Of a stretch of DNA of 33,977 nt, positions 7,408-15,604 are shown piece after piece; position 1 is the stretch's first letter, and every line of letters starts with the position of its first letter. A program made the translations under genes and the position numbers. Location: the NCBI RefSeq assembly GCF_008386585.1, contig NZ_VUOB01000072.1, forward strand, positions 64,559-98,535. The letters run 5' to 3'. A model generated the notes under the pieces. It had not been told where the DNA came from, did no database searches, and saw only the letters and a list, made by a program, of their open reading frames with translations. This stretch comes from Solihabitans fulvus (GTDB lineage: Bacteria > Actinomycetota > Actinomycetes > Mycobacteriales > Pseudonocardiaceae).

Positions 7408-8286
7408 GTGACGCTCGCCCGCTTGGACGTCGAGGTGTTCGACCCCTACACCGCTCCCGAGGCGGACTTGGTCGGCTATCACCGAGTGATGGCAGCGTGG
7501 TGGCGTACGGACAAGCCGGATCTGCCACCACTGACCTACGACGACTGCGTCGGTCGCCTCAAGACCCCGTTTCCTGGTTTCGGAGAGGAGGTTCTCTGGG
7601 TAGCGCGCCACCAAGGAGAGATCCTGGGCTTCGCGACCGTCGACTTCCTGGAGCAGGAGGGCAGCCACATCGCGTTGACCGAGATCAACGTGGACCCGGG
7701 GGTGCGGCGGCAGGGCATCGGCACCACCATGCTCCGCGCACTGTTGCCGGAGTTGCGTGTGCGCGACCGGGATGTCGTGGAGGGTTGGCAGTTGACCGTG
7801 GGCGGCGACGGCCCCAAGTGGGCTGAGTCGCGTGGCTTTCGGACCGTCCACACGGTGCTCATGCAGACCTTGGAGTTCTCGGAGGCGGACCCCACTCTGT
7901 GGGACGTGGTGGTGCCGCCGGGCTACCGCACTCGGCGGTGGATCGGGGCCGCTCCCGAGGAGCTCGTCGCGTCCTATGCCGAGGCGCGCCAGGCGATCCA
8001 CGACGCGCCGCTGGGCGAGTTGGAGTATCAGGAGCCGGACTGGACCGTGGCGCGCGTCCGTGAACACGAGACAGAGCTCCGTGCTGCCGGAACCGAGCAG
8101 CGCGTCGTGGTCGTCGTGCACGAAAGCACCGGGACTGTCGCCGGCCTGACCGAACTTGGAGTGCACCCCAACGACCTCACCTGGGGATACCAGCGCGACA
8201 CCGCAGTGTTGACCGCGTATCGGGGCCATGGGCTGGGCAGGTGCATCAAGGCAGAGATGATCAGGTGGCTGCTCGGTCAAAATTGA
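7408..8286 (+). CDS. double-GNAT acetyltransferase, C-terminally truncated
   Basis: 292 residues with two GNAT acetyltransferase domains. The first (about 1-150) has the acetyl-CoA loop VRRQGIGTTMLRAL; the second (about 155-292) begins with the VVVPPGYRTRRW segment and reaches its own CoA loop YRGHGLGRCIKAEM, then stops at RWLLGQN. Family members usually continue for 50-60 residues past this loop to complete the domain (the strand around asn-ala-asp and the final 'ALGF' motif). The missing end coincides with the start of an AT-rich block, so I infer truncation by insertion or deletion. I chose the GTG at 7408 because GAGAGG precedes it and homology starts there. The first domain may still be active. 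Confidence 0.75.
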   Translation: MTLARLDVEVFDPYTAPEADLVGYHRVMAAWWRTDKPDLPPLTYDDCVGRLKTPFPGFGEEVLWVARHQGEILGFATVDFLEQEGSHIALTEINVDPGVRRQGIGTTMLRALLPELRVRDRDVVEGWQLTVGGDGPKWAESRGFRTVHTVLMQTLEFSEADPTLWDVVVPPGYRTRRWIGAAPEELVASYAEARQAIHDAPLGELEYQEPDWTVARVREHETELRAAGTEQRVVVVVHESTGTVAGLTELGVHPNDLTWGYQRDTAVLTAYRGHGLGRCIKAEMIRWLLGQN

Positions 8287-8357
8287 CTTCGAGTGACGTT
8301 TGACGGCAACAACAGCATGACATCCACCTTCCCCGTCTACATTCACTGAGGATTTCG

Positions 8358-8858
8358 ATGATTCAATTCTCCGTCGCCGCGTCCAAAGGTGACCCATCAT
8401 GGCGTCCTGGGTGGGCCCCAGTGGACGCGGGCACCTGGGAACCCATTGCCATGCGCGAGGTGGGGCAGAACGGCTTCATCTCAATATTCTTCAAGGTCGA
8501 CATCCAAATCGTTGTTCGCGAGTCCGGCTTTCTATTGGAGGGTGACAATTTTCCGGCACTCGACTTTGCGTTGATGCTGGAATGCGCAAGCCGTGAACTC
8601 CGGTCGTCGGGGCGCAGTGAGGTCCCGGCGACCGCGTCCCCACGTAGCATCTCGCTCACCCTTCACGATGACTCCGTCGAGCTATCGACCAACTTCAGTG
8701 AAGGTGTGGTGATGTTCTCTCTCGAGGAGTTCGACAATTTCGTCTCAGACTTCCTCAGGGCGACACTGTCGCTCATGTACGAAGCGCACGAAGAGCTGCG
8801 CGAGAACCGTTATCTTCTGTCACTGTCACGAGAGCTCGGCATCGATCGGACGCTTTGA
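8358..8858 (+). CDS. uncharacterised protein in accessory block
   Basis: 166 residues, cytoplasmic, no signal peptide or membrane helix. It is not a family I recognise. The first 115 residues are mostly beta-strand (ISIFFKVDIQIVVRES, SISLTLHDDSVELSTNF); the last 45 form charged helices (SLEEFDNFVSDFLRATLSLMYEAHEEL). The gene is clearly less GC-rich than its neighbours and uses more A/T-ending codons, which points to transfer. Start ATG follows TGAGGAT. The size, acidity and isolated position would fit an orphan immunity-type protein, but no toxin gene is next to it, so this is only a suggestion. Confidence 0.7.
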   Translation: MIQFSVAASKGDPSWRPGWAPVDAGTWEPIAMREVGQNGFISIFFKVDIQIVVRESGFLLEGDNFPALDFALMLECASRELRSSGRSEVPATASPRSISLTLHDDSVELSTNFSEGVVMFSLEEFDNFVSDFLRATLSLMYEAHEELRENRYLLSLSRELGIDRTL

Positions 8859-8978
8859 TCAGTTCCATAACACTAACCCTCAACGCAATCGAAGGAAAGT
8901 GCGTCCGCAAGGACTGCATGAGTCTCGGCTGTATCTCGTGAGACGGCCTCTGGGTTCGACAAGATCGGTGATGGAACT

Positions 8979-9743
8979 ATGTTGGACAGTGTGATCACGG
9001 TTTGTGACGTCACGGTGCGTTCCGGCACGCTCGTGGTATGCGACCCTGGCTATCTGTTCGAGTGGGAACAGAACCCAGAGCGTACGAAGGCCGCCGCCGT
9101 GGAAGCGGCGAACGGCGGCGGCGGTGCCTTCCATAGGGAGTATGTGTCCGGAGTAGCCATACCAGTGCCAAGGGATCGTTCGTTCCTTGTCCAGCTTCGA
9201 CTCGAGCCTGACGAACGAACACCGTCGGCGATCGAGTTGGTCTTGTCCTCGCTCGAGACCGCATCCGAGGATGAGATAGGCCCGGTGTCAGTGGACTGCG
9301 CACGAGTGATCTTCGCAGATGCCGAGGGTCTGACCAGTTGGAAGCACGAGGAGCCCCTTGACGGTCTGGCCGACGTCGCCTTCTGGGGGCGACACAAGGA
9401 TCGAGCGCGGCAGGCCTTCGGTGGAGACGACCTGCCCGACGGCACATTCGGCTGGTCGGACTTGCCGGTCACCGTCGCTGTTGCTCGCCTGAAGGATCTT
9501 CAGTCGTGGGTTAGTGCCGAACTGGACGGCCGAGGCGTTGTCGCTGACCTGCGCCCGCATTCGGACCATTACCGACTCCTTGAATCAGGCAAAGCCAGTC
9601 CGTGGGGTGCCGGTCAGCTGACAGTCGGTGGCGAGCTGATGTGTGGAGTGTTGCTGGAGTCTGGTGATGGCCAGTATCCGGTCACGGTCAGCAGGTCTGC
9701 GGACAATGTGCCCACTCGGCTACAGGTCCATGTGCGGCGGTAG
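8979..9743 (+). CDS. uncharacterised protein, weakly DUF4241-like
   Basis: 254 residues, soluble, predicted alpha/beta. An early VRSGTLVVCDPGYLF segment, a central VSVDCARVIFAD and the C-terminal SGDGQYPVTVSRSADNVPTRLQV recall the DUF4241 family (terminal 'GDG-YPV' followed by an arginine/valine strand). The resemblance is partial and unverified. The ATG at 8979 has no clear ribosome-binding site; GGTGATGGA lies before it. It is on the same strand as the preceding unknown gene, 120 bases downstream, and converges on the vWA gene with 36 bases between. It contains many acidic residues. Members of DUF4241 occur in polymorphic-toxin immunity loci, but no toxin is seen here. Confidence 0.65.
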   Translation: MLDSVITVCDVTVRSGTLVVCDPGYLFEWEQNPERTKAAAVEAANGGGGAFHREYVSGVAIPVPRDRSFLVQLRLEPDERTPSAIELVLSSLETASEDEIGPVSVDCARVIFADAEGLTSWKHEEPLDGLADVAFWGRHKDRARQAFGGDDLPDGTFGWSDLPVTVAVARLKDLQSWVSAELDGRGVVADLRPHSDHYRLLESGKASPWGAGQLTVGGELMCGVLLESGDGQYPVTVSRSADNVPTRLQVHVRR

Positions 9744-9779
9744 CGACTCTTACGCTTGCCGCGATCGTGAACTGGAGTA

Positions 9780-10973
9780 CTACTGACCGATGCGGACGGT
9801 CCTCTTGTCAGTGGTCCGCTCACACTGGAGTGGGGACTCGGAGTGCGGGCGGCCGTCGAGGTAGGGCCAGGAACAGGACCACTCGCCGGAGTTCCAGAAC
9901 AAGCCCTGTCCCTGGGCCTGGCCAGCCTTCACCGCAGCCTGGTACCGGTCAGCGATATCAATGGCGGCCGGACAGCCGATCTCACCGCTGACGTCCGTCA
10001 CCTTCGATGTGCCGTCGCGGCAGACGACAGGGTCGCGAGTGCATTTCGCCCCCCACCGCTGCCATACGTCCTGCGGCACAGTCCCGCAAGGTAGCAACGT
10101 TCCAGCTACGCGCTGTTGCCACGTGTGGTTGTCGAGTTCGAAGACGACCAGCAGGTCATCGTTGATCTTGGGATCCGTGTTCGCCTTCGCGAGCACATAG
10201 CGGTCCTGGCACTTGATGTCGAAGTAGTGCGCCTTGCTCGACACTGGGTACGCGGCCTTGAGGACTTCCGGGGTCACCGACTCACAGGGGGACTTGGGTA
10301 CGGTCACCTCGGCGGCGGCGAGGTCGGTAGGAACCGAGAGTTCCTTGACCGTGGTCGTGAGTTCCGCCGCGGTCTGGGTGAGTTTGGGTGGCTGCGCGTC
10401 GGTGGCGGATGCGATCACGGCGAGGTTCTTGGCTTGGTCCACCGTCAGCTTGTGACCCACGAATCTGAAGTCGATGTGCACCCCGGCCTGTGACGAGTGC
10501 TCCTTGATGAGCGCGCGGATCGCGTTCTCGTCCTTGCCGCAGGCGTCGCCGCCATCGCGAGCAACCACCACGACGTGGTTGCTCTTGGCGCCGCGGAACG
10601 GGTAGGTGTGCGAGAAGTCATCGATCGCCGCGAGGACGCCGCTGAGAAGGGTAGCTCGGCCACTTGGCACGACCGCGTGGGCGGCTTCGCCGACCTGCCT
10701 GGCCTGGTCGGTACCCGTGGAGACGAGTTCCGTGGTGTTGCCCGTCTGGTCGCAGGCACCGCCGAACCGGCGCAGTGCCAGCGCTTCGTCGTGCGCGGAG
10801 TTCTCGGCTGCCGCGGCGACCGCGTCGGCGACCTCGCGAAAATCGGAGTCCGACCCGGACCCGTCGATGAGGAAGGACGTGCGGTGGTCGGGCGTCAGGT
10901 GGATGACGAGCCCGCCCGTGATCAGTCCCAGAACGACGAGGACTCCGACCACACCCCACAACCAGCGCTTCAC
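9780..10973 (-). CDS. membrane-anchored von Willebrand factor A-type protein with Cys-rich outer domain
   Basis: 397 residues. A single N-terminal helix (residues 4-26) anchors the protein with the rest outside the cell. A vWA-like domain follows: MIDAS motif DGSGS at 37-41, a likely MIDAS threonine in GRATLLSG and an aspartate in ARDGGDACG, so metal-dependent ligand binding is plausible. Two cysteines (FGGACDQ and GGDACGK) may pair within the domain. The C-terminal part (about 225-397) has eight cysteines, consistent with four disulfides, and no family I recognise. Start is GTG with GGAGG upstream; its first bases overlap the TGA of an upstream coding remnant (GTGA), so it once was, or is, the second gene of an operon. 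The role is unknown; extracellular binding or adhesion is inferred. Confidence 0.78.
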   Translation of the reverse strand: MKRWLWGVVGVLVVLGLITGGLVIHLTPDHRTSFLIDGSGSDSDFREVADAVAAAAENSAHDEALALRRFGGACDQTGNTTELVSTGTDQARQVGEAAHAVVPSGRATLLSGVLAAIDDFSHTYPFRGAKSNHVVVVARDGGDACGKDENAIRALIKEHSSQAGVHIDFRFVGHKLTVDQAKNLAVIASATDAQPPKLTQTAAELTTTVKELSVPTDLAAAEVTVPKSPCESVTPEVLKAAYPVSSKAHYFDIKCQDRYVLAKANTDPKINDDLLVVFELDNHTWQQRVAGTLLPCGTVPQDVWQRWGAKCTRDPVVCRDGTSKVTDVSGEIGCPAAIDIADRYQAAVKAGQAQGQGLFWNSGEWSCSWPYLDGRPHSESPLQCERTTDKRTVRIGQ

Positions 10974-11101
10974 CGCGTGCCTCCGGGTCCTTGTGCACGC
11001 AGCTGCGTGAGCGCGTCGATCATGTTCCGCGCCTGGGCATCGTAGCCATCGGCGGCACGGGTGTGGGCCGCCGACGACGGATTGAGATCACCAGTCGGAG
11101 A
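10972..11101 (-). pseudogene. orphan C-terminal coding fragment upstream of the vWA gene
   Basis: On the minus strand, right after the TAG of the neighbouring gene (11102-11104), an open frame of 42 codons runs to a TGA that overlaps the GTG start of the vWA gene. It reads as coding sequence (RAADGYDAQARNMIDALTQL, then a Gly-rich end), but has no start codon and no N-terminal part. It looks like the tail of the gene that was originally translated with the vWA gene. Family not recognised. Confidence 0.4.
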
Positions 11102-11671
11102 CTACGTCCAGGCAGGATCACGGCCGGTCAGGCCGAGGATGCGGTCCAAGGTGGGTGCGTCGGCCGACATCGCGACCTCCGGCCCGTACATACCCATCTC
11201 CCGCCCCTGCTCCACGCCGGCGAACACCGTGTCGAGCAGATGCGCCAGCAGGTCGGCGGGCAGTTCCAGCCGCTGCCCGGTCGCGACCGCGAGGTCCCAG
11301 CCGTGCACGGCCAGCTCGCCGACGATCATGTCGCCCATGACGGGCGCGGGCAGCGTGTGCGGCGTGCCCATGCTCGTCTCGCCCTCCCATGCACTCGACG
11401 GGGCCCACGACGACGTGATGTCGTGCAACAGAGCTAGCAGGCTGCCGCGCCAGCCGTCGGCCGCCAGGTCCACATCGGACTCAGCGGCAGCCGGCTGCGG
11501 AACGGACTCCTTGCGGCCGGCGCCGGCGAGCGACGGACCCCAGAACAGGAGGTGGTTGACCAGTGCTCGCACGTCGTACTCCGTGCACGGAGTCTTGTTG
11601 TCGAGCTGGTCGTCGGTGATGGTGCGGGCGACCGCGGCCATGGCCTCGGCCGCATCAGACAGGTGTGACAT
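11102..11671 (-). CDS. TIGR03086-like protein (mycothiol-dependent maleylpyruvate isomerase / DinB-2 fold)
   Basis: 189 residues, four-helix DinB/MDMPI_N fold. The N-terminal segment has D..TPC-EYDVRALVNHLLFWGP, where the histidine of VNHLL is a usual metal ligand, and the later GELAVHGWDLAVATGQ supplies the second histidine. In this fold a third ligand is often a Glu/Asp; E in TPCTEYDV is a candidate. Members bind divalent metal and often use mycothiol, the actinobacterial thiol. ATG at 11671 is the start before the conserved helix. It is divergent from the AraC gene with a 63-base shared upstream region, so the regulator may control it (inference). Confidence 0.82.
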   Translation of the reverse strand: MSHLSDAAEAMAAVARTITDDQLDNKTPCTEYDVRALVNHLLFWGPSLAGAGRKESVPQPAAAESDVDLAADGWRGSLLALLHDITSSWAPSSAWEGETSMGTPHTLPAPVMGDMIVGELAVHGWDLAVATGQRLELPADLLAHLLDTVFAGVEQGREMGMYGPEVAMSADAPTLDRILGLTGRDPAWT

Positions 11672-11734
11672 GACGGCAACGCTAGGCGGCGCGGGCCGCG
11701 GGGTATTGAACAAAGGCGACATACACTTTGCCGT

Positions 11735-12481
11735 GTGGGGCGGGACGATCGTGAGCTGCGGGGCGCGTGGACCAGGTATCAGCGCCATGCGTTCCACGAC
11801 CCGTCGCCTGCGCTCGCGCCATGGGTGGAGCGGTACTGGGAGGCTCGCTGGGACTACGCCGAGCCCTACCGGCAGAAGATCGTGCCGTATCCGAACGTGC
11901 ACCTGTCCTTCGGCGGCGGCGGCCGCGCGGACGTCAACGGCGTGTGCAGCGGCTACCAGATCAAGGTCCTCGAAGGCCGCGGCCAGGTCTTCGGCGTCGC
12001 GTTCCGGCCGGGCTGCTTCCGCCCGTTTCTCGGTGCCTCCGTCTCGACGATCACCGACTGCGTCGTCCCGGCAACCGAGGTGTTCGGCCCGGACCTGCCC
12101 ACGACGCTCGATGCGCCGACCGTGGACGCGTTCCTGCTGAAACACCTGCCGGACGACGATCCTCGGGTGCGCCAGGCGGCGGCCGCGGTCGAGCTGGTCG
12201 CCAAGGACAAGGCCGTGACCAGGGTCGAACGCCTCGCCGGCGAGTTGGGGCTGAGCATGCGGGGGCTGCAACGGCTGTTCGCGGAGTACGTCGGCATCGG
12301 GCCCAAGTGGGTGATCCGTCGCTACCGCCTGCACGACGTGACCGCACGCATGGCCGCGGGCGGGGTGATCGACTGGGCCGCGCTGTCGGCGGACCTCGGC
12401 TACGCCGACCAGGGCCACTTCATCCGCGACTTCAAGAGCATGTTCGGCGAGCCACCGACCTTGTACGCACAGCGGTATTAG
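11735..12481 (+). CDS. AraC-family transcriptional regulator
   Basis: 248 residues. The N-terminal 150 residues form the DUF6597-type sensor (PSPALAPWVERYWEARWD, PYPNVHLSFGGG, VFGVAFRPGCFRPF). The C-terminal 95 residues hold the two AraC helix-turn-helix motifs, with VERLAGELGLSMRGLQRLFAEYVGIGPKW in the first and LSADLGYADQGHFIRDFKSMFGEPP in the second. The start is GTG. It probably acts on its own promoter or the divergent isomerase-like gene. The effector is unknown. The 3' end runs into a G/T-rich convergent intergenic region shared with the response regulator. Confidence 0.88.
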   Translation: MGRDDRELRGAWTRYQRHAFHDPSPALAPWVERYWEARWDYAEPYRQKIVPYPNVHLSFGGGGRADVNGVCSGYQIKVLEGRGQVFGVAFRPGCFRPFLGASVSTITDCVVPATEVFGPDLPTTLDAPTVDAFLLKHLPDDDPRVRQAAAAVELVAKDKAVTRVERLAGELGLSMRGLQRLFAEYVGIGPKWVIRRYRLHDVTARMAAGGVIDWAALSADLGYADQGHFIRDFKSMFGEPPTLYAQRY

Positions 12482-12539
12482 GAGCTGTTTGGGGTTCGGG
12501 TCTTGGTGTGGCCCGGTGGGGTGCCGGTAAGGGCTTGGC

Positions 12540-13169
12540 CTAGCGGATCAGGCCTCGGCGGCGGGCTTGGGCAATGGCGGCGGTACGGCTGTCCACCTCG
12601 AGCTTGCCGAACACGTGCACCAGGTGCGACTTCACGGTGGCCTCGCTGATGAACAGCCGCTTGGCGATGTCCCGGTTGGACAGTCCCTCCGCGACCAACA
12701 CCAGGATCTCGATCTCCCTGCCGCTCAGCGGCGGCGCCGGGGTACGCATCCTGGTCAGCAGCCGGGAGGCCACGTGCGGCGCGAGCACCGTCTCGCCGCT
12801 GGCCGCCGACCGGATCGCTCGCACCAGGTCGTCGGGGTCGGCGTCCTTGAGTAGATAGCCGGTCGCGCCCGCCTCGACGGCCCGCAGGATGTCCGCGTCG
12901 GCGTCGTAGGTGGTGAGCACGAGCACCCTCGGCGGGGTGGGCCCGGCCAGGATCTCCCTGGTGGTGTCCACCCCGTCCATGCCCTCGCCGAGCTGGAGGT
13001 CCATCAGCACGAGGTCGGGCGTCCGGAGTCCGCTCAACCGCACGGCCTCCTCGCCGGACGCGGCCTCCCCCACCAGCTCGATGTCGGCCTGGCCGGACAG
13101 CAGGGCGCGCAGACCCGCCCTGACGACGGGATGGTCGTCCACCAGCAGCACCCGCACGGTCCTCGTCAC
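12540..13169 (-). CDS. LuxR/NarL-type response regulator (system 1)
   Basis: 209 residues. Receiver domain: acidic pocket D11-D12, phosphoacceptor D57 (LVLMDLQLG), conserved Thr/Lys in LVLTTYD and GYLLKDAD. A C-terminal LuxR helix-turn-helix spans about 145-205 (LSGREIEILVLVAEGLSNRDIAKRLFISEATVKSHL). GTG start overlaps the kinase stop (GTGA), so kinase and regulator are co-translated. The likely target is the divergent ABC transporter starting at 14543. NarL-type pairs next to FtsX transporters often respond to cell-envelope stress or peptides, which is inference here. Confidence 0.93.
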   Translation of the reverse strand: MTRTVRVLLVDDHPVVRAGLRALLSGQADIELVGEAASGEEAVRLSGLRTPDLVLMDLQLGEGMDGVDTTREILAGPTPPRVLVLTTYDADADILRAVEAGATGYLLKDADPDDLVRAIRSAASGETVLAPHVASRLLTRMRTPAPPLSGREIEILVLVAEGLSNRDIAKRLFISEATVKSHLVHVFGKLEVDSRTAAIAQARRRGLIR

Positions 13170-14371
13170 GACCAGCCGCCCACCGGAATCGTCGCGGCCA
13201 CCGCGGTGCCCTCGTGCGGCGCGGACTCCACCACGAGCGCGCCGCCAAGCTCGGCCAGCCGCGTCCGCATCGCGCGCAGCCCGAATCCGCTGTGCGCGGT
13301 GGTCTCGATGCCGCTCGGGTCGAAGCCATCGCCGTCGTCCACCACGTCGAGCGACACCGCGTCGGGCAGGTAGGACAGCGTGACCACGACGGTGCCGGCG
13401 TTCGCGTGCTGCCGGACGTTGGCCAGCGCGCTCTGCGCCACCCGCAACAGCGCCACCTCGTGCGTGGTGGGCAGCGGGAACGGGGTGCCCTCGGTGAGAT
13501 AGCGGGCGGTGCCGCCGTTCTGCTCGGCCGACCGGGCGGTGAGCCGGTCAAGGGCGTTGCTCAGCGGGGTGTTGTCCAGATCGGGCGGGGCCAGCGCGCG
13601 CACCAGCCGCCTGGCCTCCGCGAGGTTCTCGGCGGCGACCCGCTCGATCTCGTCGAGCGACTCGCCCTGCGGCGCGCCCTTGCGCGCGGCGCGGGCCAGC
13701 AGCACCACCGAGGAGAAGCCCTGCGCGAGCGTGTCGTGGATCTCCCTGGCCAGCCGTTCCCGCTCGTGCAGCACGCCGGCCTCTCGTTGCACCCGCGCGA
13801 GTTCGTCGTGCACGGCCACGAGATCCTCTTGCGCGGCAACGAGTTCGTCGATCAGTCTGCGGCGCTGCTCGCTCTCGGCGGCCAGCGAGCGGTAGACCGA
13901 GGCCATCCCTACCGCGACGGCCGCGCCGATCGACGGTCCGATGATCTGGCCGACCGGGTTGCCGCCACCGTGCGCGAGCAGCGCTAGCACCACGCCGACC
14001 GTCAGCAACACGACGCCGACCATCGCCGCGCGCACCGGCAGCAGGTGCATGTAGAGGAAGAACAGCGCGAAGACCACCCACGCGAACGCCGGTGACGCGA
14101 CGACCAGCACCGCCCACAGCGCGGTGAGCACCAGCAGCCAGGTCGGGCCGACCCAGCGGCGGGACCGGTACCGCGCCGCGACGACGCCGCCCGCGTACCA
14201 GGCGAGCACCAGCGCGGACCCGGCCAGCAGCCACGGCTTCGGCCCGTCGCCGCGCAGCACCTGCACGACGCCGACCACCAGCAGCACCAGGAACACGACG
14301 TGTTGCGCCACCCGCATGAAGCGCAGGGCGGGCGACGGCTGACTCGAATGCGGCACGACGGTGACGGACAT
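13166..14371 (-). CDS. sensor histidine kinase (HisKA_3, system 1)
   Basis: 401 residues. About five hydrophobic helices occupy residues 19-150 with short loops and no large extracellular sensor, as in intramembrane-sensing kinases. A coiled linker precedes the dimerisation/phosphotransfer segment with H212 (LAREIHDTLAQGFS). The HATPase domain has an N-box in SALANVRQHA, DDGDGFD as G1 and SGFGLRAMRTRL as G2. Start ATG at 14371 faces the ABC permease gene across 171 bases. Partner regulator overlaps its stop. It probably senses a membrane-active compound or transporter state; the stimulus is unknown. Confidence 0.92.
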   Translation of the reverse strand: MSVTVVPHSSQPSPALRFMRVAQHVVFLVLLVVGVVQVLRGDGPKPWLLAGSALVLAWYAGGVVAARYRSRRWVGPTWLLVLTALWAVLVVASPAFAWVVFALFFLYMHLLPVRAAMVGVVLLTVGVVLALLAHGGGNPVGQIIGPSIGAAVAVGMASVYRSLAAESEQRRRLIDELVAAQEDLVAVHDELARVQREAGVLHERERLAREIHDTLAQGFSSVVLLARAARKGAPQGESLDEIERVAAENLAEARRLVRALAPPDLDNTPLSNALDRLTARSAEQNGGTARYLTEGTPFPLPTTHEVALLRVAQSALANVRQHANAGTVVVTLSYLPDAVSLDVVDDGDGFDPSGIETTAHSGFGLRAMRTRLAELGGALVVESAPHEGTAVAATIPVGGWS

Positions 14372-14542
14372 GGTTACCGACCACGGTACGTGCCCAGGGA
14401 CGTCCGAACCGCTGGTGCGCCGGGAATCAAACTTTCGATGGATCTCGTGCTGCCTCCTTCGATGCGCGCCGACCAGTCCTGGCGGCGATGTGCGCGGCCG
14501 GGCGCGCGGCCATCGTGGATGGCAGAACCCAGAAGGAGCGTC

Positions 14543-15604
14543 ATGTTCATTGCCCTACGAGATCTCCGGTTCGCCAGGGGCCGGTTCGCGCTGATGGGCG
14601 CGGTCGTCGCGCTGATCACCCTGCTCGTCGTGCTGCTCGCCGGCCTGACCTCGGGCCTGGCCCGCGAGTCGGTCTCCGGCGTCAGGGACCTGCCAGCCAC
14701 CACCGCGTTCGCGTTCGGCACGCCGGCCGCCGGCCAGCAGCTCAACGTCGCCGACAGCCGCGTCGACGCGGACCAGGTGCGCCGGTGGGCCGGCCAGCAC
14801 GGGGTGGCCGAGGCGAACCCGCTCGGCATCGCGCCCGCGCGGCTGCGCATCGGCGGCCAGGAGGTCGCGGTCACCGCGTTCGGCGCGGAGCCCGGCAGCG
14901 GCATCGCACCGCCGTCGCTGGCCGACGGCCGGATCGTGGCGAGCACCGCGCTGACCGACAAGTACCGCGACGGCCGCGCCGAGCTCGGCGGACTGTCCTA
15001 TTCGGTCACCCCCGCCGCGACGGCCGTGTCCTTCAGCCACACCCCGGTGGTGTGGCTGCCGCTGGCCGACTGGCGGAAACTGGACGCGGCGCGCGGCGGC
15101 TACGCCAGCGTGATCGCCCTGAACGCCGACTCCGGCGCGGACCTCGCGGCCGGCGACGCTGCGGCGCGCACCGTGACGAAGAGCGGTTCGGCCGCGCTGT
15201 CCGCCGTCGGTTCCTACCAGGCGGAGAACGGCTCGCTCACGCTGATCCAGGTGCTGCTGTTCGCGGTCAGCGCCCTGGTGATCGGGGCGTTCTTCACGGT
15301 GTGGACGGTGCAGCGCGCACCGGACCTTGCCGTGTTGAAGGCGATCGGTGCGAGCAACGGCTATCTGGTGCGCGACGCGCTGACCCAGGCGATCGTCGTC
15401 CTGCTGGCCGGCGGGATCGCCGGCGCCGGCGTGGCGACCGGTCTCGGAGTCCTTGCCGCGCAAGCGGTTCCGTTCCAGGTGGACGTCACGACCACGCTGG
15501 TGCCGCTCGCGCTGATGGTCGCCGTCGGCGTGCTCGGGGCCGCCATCGCCGTCCGCCGCATCACCTCCGTCGACGCCATCAACGCCCTTGGAGCAGCACG
15601 ATGA
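14543..15604 (+). CDS. FtsX-type ABC transporter permease (system 1)
   Basis: 353 residues with the MacB/FtsX layout: one N-terminal transmembrane helix (about 15-37, GRFALMGAVVALITLLVVLLAGL), a large extracytoplasmic domain (about 45-235) and three C-terminal helices (about 240-350). The start ATG at 14543 follows AAGGAG. A longer open frame upstream is not conserved-looking and lacks a ribosome-binding site. ATPase gene overlaps its stop by ATGA. Such half-size permeases pair with one ATPase to move lipids, peptides or macrolides or to transmit force, rather than importing nutrients. Divergent from the kinase/regulator pair, which is expected to control it. Confidence 0.9.
   Translation: MFIALRDLRFARGRFALMGAVVALITLLVVLLAGLTSGLARESVSGVRDLPATTAFAFGTPAAGQQLNVADSRVDADQVRRWAGQHGVAEANPLGIAPARLRIGGQEVAVTAFGAEPGSGIAPPSLADGRIVASTALTDKYRDGRAELGGLSYSVTPAATAVSFSHTPVVWLPLADWRKLDAARGGYASVIALNADSGADLAAGDAAARTVTKSGSAALSAVGSYQAENGSLTLIQVLLFAVSALVIGAFFTVWTVQRAPDLAVLKAIGASNGYLVRDALTQAIVVLLAGGIAGAGVATGLGVLAAQAVPFQVDVTTTLVPLALMVAVGVLGAAIAVRRITSVDAINALGAAR

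Noticed and set aside
7217..7411. Small hydrophobic plus-strand reading frame before the GNAT gene
   Set aside because: It would encode a 64-residue protein with one hydrophobic stretch and ends with a GTGA overlap on the GNAT start, but it begins with TTG, has no ribosome-binding site on its strand, and lies in the VOC promoter region. Not supported enough to annotate.
6787..8400. Long minus-strand frame covering the GNAT gene and extending the VOC protein
   Set aside because: Only the last 138 codons (VOC) are protein-like; the rest is antisense to the GNAT gene. The GGAGG before 7203 fixes the VOC start.
12478..14384. Long alternative frames antisense or offset to the kinase/regulator pair
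   Set aside because: Arg/Pro/Gly-rich composition typical of shadow frames in high-GC genes; the domain-bearing frames are clear.
14372..14542. ATCAAACTTTCGAT-type dyad as regulator site in the system 1 divergent region
   Set aside because: Imperfect and without repeats in the region; not enough to call a site.
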